DNA from: Siphonodentalium dalli
Taxonomy: Eukaryota; Mollusca; Scaphopoda; Gadilida; Siphonodentaliidae
Assembly (NCBI GenBank): GCA_032622095.1
Contig: CP136069.1
Coordinates: forward strand, 10,432,036 to 10,496,035
Direction of reading: 5' to 3'
Length of the DNA stretch: 64,000 nucleotides
Position 1 is the stretch's first letter. Each line of letters opens with the position of its first letter. Shown here piece after piece: positions 55,801-63,432 of the stretch. Position numbers and translations under genes: made by a program. The notes under the pieces are model-generated. The model had not been told where the DNA came from. It was given only the letters and a program-made list of their open reading frames with translations, and did no database searches.

Positions 55801-58469
55801 TGCATGGCCTTATCTGCTATGGGGGGATATAGACTCAGATTGAAGTTCCCAAATGGTTAATATTGTGATGTGTACCCATTGGGAACCTGCAATGCGCCGT
55901 CTGTCAATTTGGGGATATAGAGAAACTAAACTAAAAAAAGAAATAGAATCTAAGTTTCTATAGAAATTTGATAATAAAGAACTTTCCAGAGAAGTTGAGG
56001 CCTAAGCAGAATGAGGTCCCCATAGGGTGAATTTAGTGATGCTAGCCCGCTATGCATGACAGCGTCAATAAATTCACCCTCTGGGGACCTCAATAACAGG
56101 CAACTTACTCTCAGGCCTGAAACTGACCGACTATGGCAGTTAGAAATATAACTCGTTACGGGGAGAGGGGGAGGGGTACAGTAATGCCCTAAATAATCGA
56201 CCCCTTAACCAAGCAGAATTATGGGTAATTTTTCAGGATTTAGTCGGAAATATGGCTTGTAGCCATTCATCGGAAAGCTCTCACTGAGAAAGGGTTAATG
56301 GAAACATTAGTAAATTTCAGTTATCAGAAACATTTTATAAAAGCCTTTTATTAGAGTTTGGTCATAACTAACTGTTGTCAACTAGTGGAAATACAGTAAT
56401 GCTCTAATTAATCGACTCCTTAAACACAGCAGAATTATGGGTAACTTTTCAGGATTTAGTCGGAAATATGGCTTGTTGCCATTCATCGGAAAGCTCTTGG
56501 GGAGAGCTTTCCAATGAATGGCAACAAGCCATATTTCCGACTAAATCCTGAAAAATTACCCATAATTCTGCTGTGATTAAGGAGTCGATTACTTGGGGTA
56601 TTACTGTATAAATATACTAACCAATAGGACATATTGTTAAAATGCTCTGTGAATGTGGTTAAGTTTGGACTCAATTCTTCTGACTGTTCTTTGGCCCATA
56701 ACAATACCTCTGGAATCTGGAATAGAAAACTTAAGTTTAAAACACATTATCCAGGGGTGGGGGACCAATTTTTTTGTTCTGGGCACGTATGCCGGGGTGG
56801 GTGGGTGTTCTATGGGACAAACAAATAATTTTTTCCGCAACTCAAATGTTTTTTTCCTGCAAGTCTTTTGACTGTTTTTGCAATGAGTTTGGCTTAAAAC
56901 ACCTTAGAATAAGAGAAATAATGTAATTCTAACTGGTAAACTGACTGCAGGCAGTTATCGTGTTGTATTTTGTTGCAAATTTTGAAATCCAAGATGGCCA
57001 CTGGCACGCATGTTTTTTTGGCCGTATGACCTCAAATAGACTCGTTCCTATTTACATGTTAATGTTCACATCATGACAAATAGTATGCACAGAAATTCAT
57101 ATACAGCTGTTTACAGTGAATTCCCCCACAAATCTCTGTTTTAGTGTTAAAAGGGGGGTGGGTGTCCAAAAATGGTCGGAAAAAACTGCAGAAAACGAAA
57201 ACAAATTTGGACGCAGGGGTGGGTGGGTCCCAACAAGGGTCGAAAGTAAAATATCAGCATACGTGCCTGAATTTTTTTTCCGACCCCCCCCACCTGCATT
57301 ATCAAGGATTATATAGCTCAAAGACATAAAACGTCATTATCAAGCCTGATTATATATAGTGTGTCTGTCAATTGCAGAATGAGGTCCTCAGAGGGTGAAT
57401 TTAGTGATGCTATCCAAATTCACCCTCTGGGGTCCTCATTCTGCTTAGGCTTAAACTGCTATAAAAGATCCAGGATAAATTGAAGTTCTCTAGTTAAAGT
57501 TGGTGATGTTCACCCATAGCAGATGACAGACAACCAAACAGACAATACAATTTCAACCTTTGTTGAACTTATTATCTGAACATTTCTTAAGGAAATTATT
57601 AATCCATAGTAATTTTGAACCTGTTAGATACAGAGTTTTGAACCTGTTAGATACAGAGTTTTGAACATGTTAGACACAGAGTTTTGAACCTGTTAGATAC
57701 AGAGTTTTGAACCTGTCAGACACAGAGATTTAAACATGTTAGATACAGAGTTTTGAACCTGTTAGATACAGTTTTGAACAAGATAGACACAGAGTTTTGA
57801 ACCTGTTAGATACAGAGTTTTGAACCTCTTAGATACAGAGTTTTGAACATGTTAGACACATAGTTTTGAACTTGTTAGATACAAAGTTTTTAACCTCTTA
57901 GATACAGAGTTTTGAACAGGTTAGACACATCGTTTTGAACAGGTTAGATACAGAGTTTTGAACAGGTTAGATACTGAGTTTTAACCTGTTAGATACAGAG
58001 TTTTGAACCTGTTAGATACAGAGTACTAAATTTGGGTCCCAATTTCAAGGCATACCGCCACAGTGGCAAACTGAAACTAAACCCAAATTTAGAAACAAAG
58101 AAGGATAACTCTAAAATAGAAAAACAACATCATTTGCCGCTCTGTTGAAAGCAGTTGTGACGGTGAACATCAGTACCAAATTATATTCAGTTCTGACAAC
58201 CCAATGGCTGAGATATATGACCAGACAGACAGACGAATGGCCTGATGGACGAACAGACGGACAAAGTAAATCCAGTAAGCACCCCATTTTTTTTTTCCTT
58301 GAAAAGTGGGAGTATAAACATTTTAGTCATATGGAATTTATTCTTACAATTTACAATTTTATCTTTCGATAATTCACAACTCACCTCAATTCGGTTGAAG
58401 AGCTCAGCATCAAGTAGCGTCATCTGCTCAGCTATATCATGTGACTTTATCTGAAGCAAGTCCATTGGG
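40762..58469 (-). CDS. RAPGEF1: RAPGEF1 (C3G) orthologue, 3' part of the gene: seven exons, catalytic RasGEF domain
   Basis: Seven minus-strand exons (58469-58385, 56716-56622, 53021-52949, 50438-50337, 47349-47252, 44767-44636, 40894-40762) join into one frame of about 239 codons with consistent phases and GT..AG introns of 1.7-3.7 kb. Segments such as DIAEQMTLLDAELFNRIE, PNLTTFTEHFNNMSYW, HLRKLNNFNSYLAILSAL, NFAKRWQQFNILDSMRRF and LSEEALWQISEKIRPR match the CDC25 domain and C-terminus of C3G. C3G activates Rap1 (and R-Ras) by nucleotide exchange downstream of Crk-type adaptors in adhesion signalling. Missing here are the SH3-binding proline region and the RasGEF-N domain, expected to the right. 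The frame is intact despite introns full of transposons, so I infer a working gene. Four exon borders have been amplified into tandem arrays. Confidence 0.95.
40895..41328. other. Unique intron DNA next to exon 7
   Basis: No repeat or motif recognised beyond the acceptor. Confidence 0.45.
41329..41460. mobile_element. hAT-like hairpin MITE, right half
   Basis: GCAGAATGAGGTCCCCAGAG pairs with CTCTGGGGAA at 41425; ends in TTCAGGCTTG. The left half is lost. Confidence 0.75.
41654..44690 (-). repeat. 73-bp minisatellite made of a RAPGEF1 exon-intron donor junction, about 41 copies
   Basis: On the minus strand each unit contains the last 41 bp of exon 6 (CAATTCAACATTCTAGACAG then TATGCGGAGGTTCAAGAAATG), the donor GTGAGTTAGG and about 22 bp more of the intron. 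The copy adjacent to the exon at 44636 is the genuine one. Donor GTGAGT is intact in all copies I read. Variants include a GAATT duplication and AATAAATG for AAGAAATG. Confidence 0.93.
44636..44767 (-). CDS. RAPGEF1: RAPGEF1 exon 6 of those visible
   Basis: Acceptor CTTTTACAG at 44768-44776, donor AAATG/GTGAGT at 44636/44635. 132 bp: completes an ATT codon, then GLVLQDLTFINIGNQDLLKD and GSINFAKRWQQFNILDSMRR. This is the most diagnostic C3G segment in the window. The 3' 41 bp are repeated about 41 times downstream. Confidence 0.96.
44790..44880. repeat. Short tandem repeat (GGCTAGGTAAGGGAGACAAC)
   Basis: GGTAAGGGAGACAACCCGCT occurs three times, with a TAATAAGTAATA.GGCTA unit twice. Confidence 0.8.
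44981..45405 (-). mobile_element. Palindromic TTAA MITE, copy F, second hairpin collapsed
   Basis: TTAA at both ends. The first hairpin (45009-45079) is whole. The second has lost its centre, reading ATTCTCTTATATGAAGAGAATGC at about 45223-45247, as expected from deletion across a palindrome. Confidence 0.92.
45406..45640. other. Intron DNA duplicated near 47.05 kb and 44.8 kb
   Basis: TTCGCGCACATGTGCAAATA and AATAATAGTACTGAG recur at 47020-47060. AAGCCACTGTAAAAGATAAT repeats the acceptor side of exon 6 (44762-44781). Confidence 0.65.
45641..45965. repeat. Tandem repeat, composite unit of about 50 bp
   Basis: GGTTAGCGCACATCATCATA followed by GTATAGGTTAGCACAAATCA and ACATAGGATC alternates about six times, with shortened units. 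Confidence 0.88.
46120..46460. repeat. Dispersed repeat ending in GGATGGACAG and TATAGTCCCCCC
   Basis: GTGGCAAGTCGATGCCGCTT, CATGTTGCACAT.TCCAATATG and GATTACACCATGAAGGTAC are shared in order with 51850-52100. The tail contains ACGGATGAACGGATGGACAG. Family not recognised. Confidence 0.75.
46664..47018 (-). mobile_element. Palindromic TTAA MITE, copy G
   Basis: TTAA at both ends, two complete hairpins with a very short spacer. The flanks on both sides match those of copy F, so F and G descend from one insertion that was later duplicated. Confidence 0.93.
47109..47234. mobile_element. Tc1/mariner-like MITE, 126 bp, TA flanks, 16 bp from a RAPGEF1 donor
   Basis: Ends CAGTAATGCTCTAAGTA and its inverse TACTTAGAGCATTACTG. 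The left arm is shortened. The right TA ends 15 bp from the donor of the 47252-47349 exon. Confidence 0.87.
47252..47349 (-). CDS. RAPGEF1: RAPGEF1 exon 5 of those visible
   Basis: Acceptor TTATTTTACAG/G, donor TACAT/GTACGT. 98 bp: AVVEFSQLIDSTAAFKTYRQ then VLAETIPPCIPY and the first two bases of an Ile codon. It matches the LIDS..F..YR..L...PPCIPY segment of C3G. Confidence 0.95.
47385..47495. mobile_element. hAT-like hairpin MITE, partial
   Basis: TCAGGCCCTGAGAATAAGGT, then an arm CCCAGAGG.GAATTTAGTGA, GGGCTAGCATCACTAAATTC and CACCCTCTG. The right half is missing. Confidence 0.7.
47575..48396. repeat. Intron DNA with a 90-bp direct duplication and the single-copy source of the 46-bp array
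   Basis: GAGCATGTTACGATTGTTTG through CATTTGCGTGACTGGGTGAG occurs at 47586-47672 and 48312-48396. CTGTATTACTGTCACGTCAT occurs singly at about 48050, resembling the array unit that starts at 48397. Confidence 0.75.
48397..49474. repeat. 46-bp minisatellite, about 23 copies, in a RAPGEF1 intron
   Basis: The unit is ATAAATACACTGTATTACTG then TCACGTCATTGGCAGGTATGGCGTAG; GGCGTAG/GGCATAG toggles. A few units lack CACTGTATTA. It is not derived from an exon border that I can see. Confidence 0.95.
49475..49789. other. No recognisable feature
   Basis: Unique-looking intron DNA. Confidence 0.4.
49790..50238. mobile_element. hAT-like hairpin MITE, long form
   Basis: GCTGATTATAGTGTGTCAAT at the left and CAGGCCTGAGAATAAGGTGT (reversed) at the right. 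Two subterminal hairpins with GCAGAATGAGG arms at 49815-49908 and 50118-50215. Confidence 0.8.
50337..50438 (-). CDS. RAPGEF1: RAPGEF1 exon 4 of those visible
   Basis: Acceptor TATATTTCAG/C, donor CAGAG/GTACTT. Exactly 34 codons, phase 0 at both ends: HLRKLNNFNSYLAILSALSS then APVRRLEWQKQNTE. This is the highly conserved N-x-N-S-x2-A-I core of CDC25-type exchange factors. Confidence 0.97.
50512..50900 (-). mobile_element. Palindromic TTAA MITE, copy H
   Basis: TTAA at both ends, two complete hairpins at 50541-50610 and 50688-50756. Nearly identical to copy A without its LINE, so it serves as the empty-site reference. Confidence 0.94.
50901..51640. other. No recognisable feature
   Basis: AT-rich intron DNA. 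Confidence 0.4.
51640..51755. repeat. Two-copy tandem duplication, about 57 bp
   Basis: GAAGTTGTTTTAGC.CGGTTAC then GACTAACCCCA and GAACGCACCCAGAGATT occurs twice. Confidence 0.85.
51845..52810. repeat. Dispersed repeat with a 140-bp internal tandem and a GGACGGAC tail
   Basis: The first 250 bp match 46120-46360. From 52140 a unit of about 140 bp (AATCAAACTCAAATTCGAAC..ATGAGTTATCGTCCGGAAAC) repeats 2.5 times. The end is GGATGGACGGACGCACACAC.. then ATAGTCCCCCGAAA. Confidence 0.8.
52949..53021 (-). CDS. RAPGEF1: RAPGEF1 exon 3 of those visible
   Basis: Donor CTACGG/GTACGT. The frame needs the acceptor TTGTAG/G at 53022, which restores the conserved Trp codon with the previous exon; the stronger-looking ACAG six bases upstream would add two codons and change Trp to Cys. 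Encodes TKILTQEDPKDREKYLIKYI then KILR, matching the DRE..LL.FIKI segment of C3G. The polypyrimidine side is amplified in the neighbouring array. Confidence 0.9.
53024..53265 (-). repeat. Array containing the acceptor tract of RAPGEF1 exon 3, 8-9 copies
   Basis: On the minus strand units read ACGTAATTGGTTTCCTTCGT then TTTTAC(AG), 23-35 bp long. About four of them keep TTTTTACAG; the others read TTTTACACG or TTTACAAG. Confidence 0.85.
53276..53460. repeat. 17-bp minisatellite, about 11 copies
   Basis: ACACAGGTGATAACATT repeated, with TTTCACAGG and GACTACATT variants. Confidence 0.93.
53540..54659. mobile_element. hAT-like hairpin MITE (CAAGCCTTGAAATAGGG ends) carrying a nested hAT element
   Basis: CTTATGTT lies at 53532-53539 and 54660-54667 as an exact 8-bp duplication. 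The ends CAAGCCTTGAAAT.. and ..ATTTCAAGCCTTG are inverted repeats with one mismatch. Two perfect subterminal hairpins (54438-54528, 54541-54637) remain. The left end is split after CAAGCCTTGAAAT by the nested element. Confidence 0.9.
53553..54410. mobile_element. Non-autonomous hAT element, 858 bp, nested
   Basis: CTTGAAAT flanks both sides (53545-53552, 54411-54418), an exact 8-bp duplication. The termini TAGTACTGTACGTCGGATCC and (reversed) TAGTGCTGTGCGTCGGATCC are inverted repeats with two mismatches. Many CGGATTCGGATT words lie just inside both ends, as for transposase-binding subterminal repeats. ORFs of 144 and 89 codons are composition artefacts; no transposase is visible. Confidence 0.9.
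54779..55606. mobile_element. hAT-like hairpin MITE carrying TTAA MITE copy I
   Basis: ATGGATATAGTGTGTG at the left, CCAGGTCTGCAAATATGG (reversed) at the right, with subterminal hairpins at 54804-54895 and 55503-55573. Copy I sits in the middle. Confidence 0.78.
55075..55474 (+). mobile_element. Palindromic TTAA MITE, copy I, nested
   Basis: TTAA at both ends; CCCTTTACCCAACA and, with one change, TGGTGGGTAAAGGG. Two complete hairpins. Confidence 0.93.
55682..56119. mobile_element. hAT-like hairpin MITE, long form
   Basis: CAAGCCTGGATATAGTGTGT to CTCTCAGGCCTG, subterminal hairpins at 55711-55803 and 56004-56092, conserved centre with CAATTTGGGGATATAGAGAA. Confidence 0.8.
56179..56291 (+). 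mobile_element. Tc1/mariner-like MITE, left half
   Basis: CAGTAATGCCCTAAATAATC after TA, ending at GAAAGCTCTCAC; the right arm is missing. Confidence 0.78.
56394..56606. mobile_element. Tc1/mariner-like palindromic MITE, full, 213 bp, TA flanks
   Basis: TA at 56392-56393 and 56607-56608. The arms GGATTTAGTCGGAAATATGG and CCATATTTCCGACTAAATCC pair nearly completely to a centre at about 56500. It ends 16 bp before the donor border of the 56622-56716 exon. Confidence 0.92.
56622..56716 (-). CDS. RAPGEF1: RAPGEF1 exon 2 of those visible
   Basis: Acceptor TTTCTATTCCAG/A, donor TATTG/GTTAGT. 95 bp: IPEVLLWAKEQSEELSPNLT then TFTEHFNNMSY and two bases of a Trp codon. Nearly identical to the IPEVLLWAKEQ..SPNLT.FTEHFNNMSYW segment of C3G. 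Confidence 0.97.
56745..57320. repeat. Diverged dispersed repeats in the intron
   Basis: GGGGTGGGTGGGT blocks at 56793 and 57213, each near a GCA.ACGTATGCC or ATACGTGCCTGAA word, and GAAATCCAAGATGGCCACTG near 56982 (related to 24640). Structure is not resolved. Confidence 0.5.
57341..57530. mobile_element. hAT-like hairpin MITE, left part
   Basis: CAAGCCTGATTATATATAGT, then GCAGAATGAGGTCCTCAGAG paired with CTCTGGGGTCCTCATTCTGC. The right end is eroded (GCAGATGACAGACAA). Confidence 0.72.
57590..58030. repeat. 23-bp minisatellite, about 19 copies
   Basis: AGTTTTGAACCTGTTAGATA then CAG, with CATGTTAGACA and CCTCTTAGA variants. Confidence 0.93.
58040..58320. repeat. Dispersed repeat with GACAGACAGACGAATGG tail
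   Basis: ACCCAAATTTAGAAACAAAG, GACAACCCAATGGCTGAGAT and a GACGGACAAAGTAAATCCAG tail, then a T run. Same tail style as 23333-23830. Confidence 0.6.
58385..58469 (-). CDS. RAPGEF1: RAPGEF1 exon 1 of those visible
   Basis: Acceptor TTAAACATTTCAG/C, donor ATTGAG/GTGAGT. 85 bp: one base completing a codon, then PMDLLQIKSHDIAEQMTLLD and AELFNRIE, the start of the CDC25 domain. Earlier exons are not in the window. The first 35 bp with the acceptor are repeated about 12 times on the upstream side. Confidence 0.95.
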
Positions 58470-59296
58470 CTGAAATGTTTAATAATTAACTAATTTAGTT
58501 ACTGTCTATCATGTGACTTTATCTGAAGCAAGTCCATTGGGCTGAAATGTTTAATAGTTAACTAATTTAGTTACTGTCTATCATGTGATTTTATCTGAAG
58601 CAAGTCCATTGGGCTGAAATGTTTAATAGTTAACTAATTTAGTTACTGTATATCATGTGATTTTATCTGGAGCACATCCATTGGGCTGAAATGTTTAATA
58701 ATTAACTAATTTAGTTACTGTCTATCATGTGATTTTATCTGAAGTAAGTCCATTGGGCTGAAATGTTTAATAGTTAACTAATTTAGTTACTGTATATCAT
58801 GTGATTTTATCTGAAGTAAGTCCATTGGGCTGAAATGTTTAATAGTTAACTAATTTAGTTACTGTCTATCATGTGATTTTATCTGAAGCAAGTCCATTGG
58901 GCTGAAATGTTTAATAGTTAACTAATTTAGTTACTGTCTATCATGTGATTTTATCTGAAGCAAGTCCATTGGGCTGAAATGTTTAATAATTAACTAATTT
59001 AGTTACTGTCTATCATGTGATTTTATCTGAAGTAAGTCCATTGGGCTGAAATGTTTAATAGTTAACTAATTTAGTTACTGTATATCATGTGACTTTATCT
59101 GGAGCACATCCATTGGGCTGAAATGTTTAATAGTTAACTAATTTAGTTACTGTCTATCATGTGATTTTATCTGGAGCACATCCATTGGGCTGAAATGATT
59201 AATAGTTAACTAATTTAGTTACTGTCTATCATGTGATTTTATCTGGAGCACATCCATTGGGCTGAAATGTTTAATAATTAACTAATTTAGTTACTC
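58437..59296 (-). repeat. 72-bp minisatellite made of a RAPGEF1 intron-exon acceptor junction, about 12 copies
   Basis: On the minus strand each unit has TTAAACATTTCAG, then the first 35 bp of the exon (CCCAATGGACTTGCTTCAGA.. to CATGATA), then about 24 bp ending in ACTAAATTAGTTAACTA. The most downstream copy is the real exon start. All copies I read keep the CAG. Confidence 0.93.
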
Positions 59297-59569
59297 TCCA
59301 GACCTGTTAAGTTTTCAAAATGTCAATCTGGGAGATTTTTGCGGGAGGTATGCCCAAATATTTTCATGTTCCAAAAATCATTTTTATGATTGAGATTACA
59401 TAGTTTTTATGAGTTTCTATTTGAGTTTATTTTATAAATATATACACCTTAATAAAATGGTAATGAATGTCCTGTTGGTAACTGTAATAGAGCCGTTGTG
59501 AGTGGCAGATGTATGCATGTTTAATTGTTTATATAAAATAATACACAGCGAAATCGCCGGCATGCTAAA
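59297..59569. other. No recognisable feature
   Basis: Intron or upstream DNA with no exon that I can recognise. Confidence 0.4.
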
Positions 59570-60020
59570 GGTTACACTGGTGTAAATAAGGTTCCGAGAG
59601 ACCTCTAGCGGATGCGGGAGGAATATATAGGAGAGAATAAAATAGACACTGGGCCCTGATTGGTCAATAGCCTTGTGTGCTTTTCACATAAAAAAATCAT
59701 CACACCTCTTCCCTATGATTTCCCATAGGTAAAATAACCATTGGCACAGGAATTAACCCTTTGTAGTGAAGTTTGAATTTTTTGGTGTGGTCTAAAATAT
59801 GACTGTATTTTTTTATGCGGTTCTGACACTAGTTACGAAAACATAAGATTTAAAGGCGAATTCCCTGCTAGACAGACATGATTTTTTTGTGTAAAAAGTT
59901 TCCCAAAATGTCAATTTTTCAGATTTAAAGAAAATTTTGGACCCAACATTTATATTGCCAACACTATACGCTAAAACGTTAGCACTGAGGCCTATGGAAA
60001 ACATTTACACCAGTGTAACC
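59570..60020. mobile_element. MITE with GGTTACACTGGTGTAAAT inverted ends, 451 bp (first of three)
   Basis: Inverted ends of at least 18 bp with TAAA on the outer sides. The interior shows no transposase. Confidence 0.82.
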
Positions 60021-62724
60021 TAAAGGGAAAAAATAGCTTTTTATCATTTTTGATTCCTGGGAGTCACTTTAAAGCATTTTAATGCATTTTACAGAGCCTG
60101 GTCTTTCAGTCCAATGAATATCTCATGCTTGATGTGGCTATTCTTGCTGCTGATGTCTTCTTTCACTTACATCAGCCAAAAAAATAGTAAGATTTTTCAT
60201 AAAAAATGCCAATTTTTCAAGGTATTTTCAAAATTTTCAAGGTGGTAATAGTCACATGATAATGCAAATGACCCATAACATGGGCATGTCAACGACACAT
60301 ATATCAATTGTTATAAGAACCTAATTTGACAAGTATTTTGGATTTTATAGCCAGTGATATACAGATATATATCATAAAAGTGTGTCATTTCCACTGGTGG
60401 GTATGGTCATTTGAAGGTTAATAGCACTAAAACTTGGACACATTTAAGAAAATGCTTCAGCAATTCAAAGAGAGCATATCTTTATTCAACTAATTCAATA
60501 TACACCCACATCCAGTTATCTTGGATCACCCTTGCAGACCTGAAAATGTCATATTTTATTCTTCAATGTGCTGATAAAGTCACGCGCTTGATGCTCAGCT
60601 GATCAGATCTGGACTCAATGACCTCACATCACCAGAAGTTCTCTCTTGGAAAGAATATTGAACAGTCTTCCATAGCTGATCCAAGTTTGCAACACCAGAC
60701 CCCTAAAACTGAGTGAAAATGGGGCCTGAACATGACTGGTGGTGGAAAATTGTGCTTTTTTGATGAATAATTTGTTAAAGAGGGTGGGGTTAAATTGTGT
60801 GTGATAAATAAAGAACCACAGAAGTGATATTGTTTTTGAACACATTTTTTCCATTGATGGGCAATTCTGAAGAAATGTAGGGAGTTACAATTATTCCGCG
60901 AAAAAGCGGGCTATCGCTTTAGGTTACACTGGTGTAAATAAGGTTCCGAGAGACCTCTAGCGGATGCGGGAGGAATATATAGGAGAGAATAAAATAGACA
61001 CTGGGCCCTGATTGGTCAATAGCCTTGTGTGCTTTTCACATAAAAAAATCATCACACCTCTTCCCTATGATTTCCCATAGGTAAAATAACCATTGGCACA
61101 GGAATTAACCCTTTGTAGTGAAGTTTGAATTTTTTGGTGTGGTCTAAAATATGACTGTATTTTTTTATGCGGTTCTGACACTAGTTACGAAAACATAAGA
61201 TTTAAAGGCGAATTCCCTGCTAGACAGACATGATTTTTTTGTGTAAAAAGTTTCTCAAAATGTCAATTTTTCAGATTTAAAGAAAATTTTGGACCCAACA
61301 TTTATATTGCCAACACTATACGCTAAAACGTTAGCACTGAGGCCTATGGAAAACATTTACACCAGTGTAACCTAAAGGGAAAAAATAGCTTTTTATCATT
61401 TTTGATTCCTGGGAGTCACTTTAAAGCATTTTAATGCATTTTACAGAGCCTGGTCTTTCAGTCCAATGAATATCTCATGCTTGATGTGGCTATTCTTGCT
61501 GCTGATGTCTTCTTTCACTTACATCAGCCAAAAAAATAGTAAGATTTTTCATAAAAAATGCCAATTTTTCAAGGTATTTTCAAAATTTTCAAGGTGGTAA
61601 TAGTCACATGATAATGCAAATGACCCATAACATGGGCATGTCAACGACACATATATCAATTGTTATAAGAACCTAATTTGACAAGTATTTTGGATTTTAT
61701 AGCCAGTGATATACAGATATATATCATAAAAGTGTGTCATTTCCACTGGTGGGTATGGTCATTTGAAGGTTAATAGCACTAAAACTTGGACACATTTAAG
61801 AAAATGCTTCAGCAATTCAAAGAGAGCATATCTTTATTCAACTAATTCAATATACACCCACATCCAGTTATCTTGGATCACCCTTGCAGACCTGAAAATG
61901 TCATATTTTATTCTTCAATGTGCTGATAAAGTCACGCGCTTGATGCTCAGCTGATCAGATCTGGACTCAATGACCTCACATCACCAGAAGTTCTCTCTTG
62001 GAAAGAATATTGAACAGTCTTCCATAGCTGATCCAAGTTTGCAACACCAGACCCCTAAAACTGAGTGAAAATGGGGCCTGAACATGACTGGTGGTGGAAA
62101 ATTGTGCTTTTTTGATGAATAATTTGTTAAAGAGGGTGGGGTTAAATTGTGTGTGATAAATAAAGAACCACAGAAGTGATATTGTTTTTGAACACATTTT
62201 TTCCATTGATGGGCAATTCTGAAGAAATGTAGGGAGTTACAATTATTCCGCGAAAAAGCGGGCTATCGCTTTAGGTTACACTGGTGTAAATAAGGTTCCG
62301 AGAGACCTCTAGCGGATGCGGGAGGAATATATAGGAGAGAATAAAATAGACACTGGGCCCTGATTGGTCAATAGCCTTGTGTGCTTTTCACATAAAAAAA
62401 TCATCACACCTCTTCCCTATGATTTCCCATAGGTAAAATAACCATTGGCACAGGAATTAACCCTTTGTAGTGAAGTTTGAATTTTTTGGTGTGGTCTAAA
62501 ATATGACTGTATTTTTTTATGCGGTTCTGACACTAGTTACGAAAACATAAGATTTAAAGGCGAATTCCCTGCTAGACAGACATGATTTTTTTGTGTAAAA
62601 AGTTTCCCAAAATGTCAATTTTTCAGATTTAAAGAAAATTTTGGACCCAACATTTATATTGCCAACACTATACGCTAAAACGTTAGCACTGAGGCCTATG
62701 GAAAACATTTACACCAGTGTAACC
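59570..62724. repeat. 1,352-bp tandem duplication: three 451-bp MITE copies separated by two identical spacers
   Basis: A 451-bp segment with inverted ends GGTTACACTGGTGTAAAT/ATTTACACCAGTGTAACC lies at 59570-60020, 60922-61372 and 62274-62724. The 901-bp spacers 60021-60921 and 61373-62273 are practically identical. TAAA flanks both outer ends. This is what unequal crossing-over between two MITE copies would give. Repeated 63- and 76-codon ORFs have no known motif. Confidence 0.93.
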
Positions 62725-62899
62725 TAAACTTCCTGTTCTATTATCTGTAAAAATATATAGAGTTTTCTCCCTTCGATTGTAATTTGCACTGCATTGAACC
62801 AGTGTCATTTTGAGATGGAAACAAAACAGATATGACAGAAACTCCCATCAATTGGATTAATATAGGACCCTATGCATTGTTTATCACTAATCAGTTAAC
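62725..62899. other. No recognisable feature
   Basis: Short unique spacer. Confidence 0.4.
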
Positions 62900-63299
62900 T
62901 TAACCCTTTACCCAACAAACCGGCCAAAACCGGCCAAATAAAGCTTCAACAGCCTAAAATATCTTCGGTCTGTCTCAATAGAACCATACAAATATGGATA
63001 TCATTGGAACCGGCTCCTTGACCACATTGTGATAGTTACAGTTATGCCCTGTGCCAATGCATTCTCTTATATATGCGAGTCGACCATAGGTCGCCTCGCA
63101 TATATAAGAGAATGCATTGGCCTAAAAAAAATCTTTTTTTAACACTTTTTACCATTTTTTCTTACATTCTTTAACAATTTTATAATTTTTAATGTGTTAA
63201 GCCAATGCATTCTCTTATATATGCGAGGCGACCTATGGTCGACTCGCATATATAAGAGAATGCATTGGCACAGGGCCCTTCTGTTGGGTAAAGGGTTAA
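62900..63299 (+). mobile_element. Palindromic TTAA MITE, copy J, complete
   Basis: TTAA at 62900-62903 and 63296-63299. Termini CCCTTTACCCAACA and TGTTGGGTAAAGGG are exact inverses, and both hairpins are intact (63052-63121, 63202-63270). A good reference copy, 392 bp between the TTAAs. Confidence 0.95.
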
Positions 63300-63432
63300 A
63301 TCATAAAGTATCCGTTACTTAGAATTGTTCATCAATGGGGCCTTACAAAACAGCTGCACTCCTGTGATTATACATATTGTAAACTATAACAACACTCTTA
63401 TACGTATGGCTTCACCTGAGTGTGAAAATCAA

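Noticed and set aside
57097..57329. Overlapping ORFs of 61-76 codons on both strands
   Set aside because: Located in a degenerate dispersed repeat rich in G runs; no coding signature.
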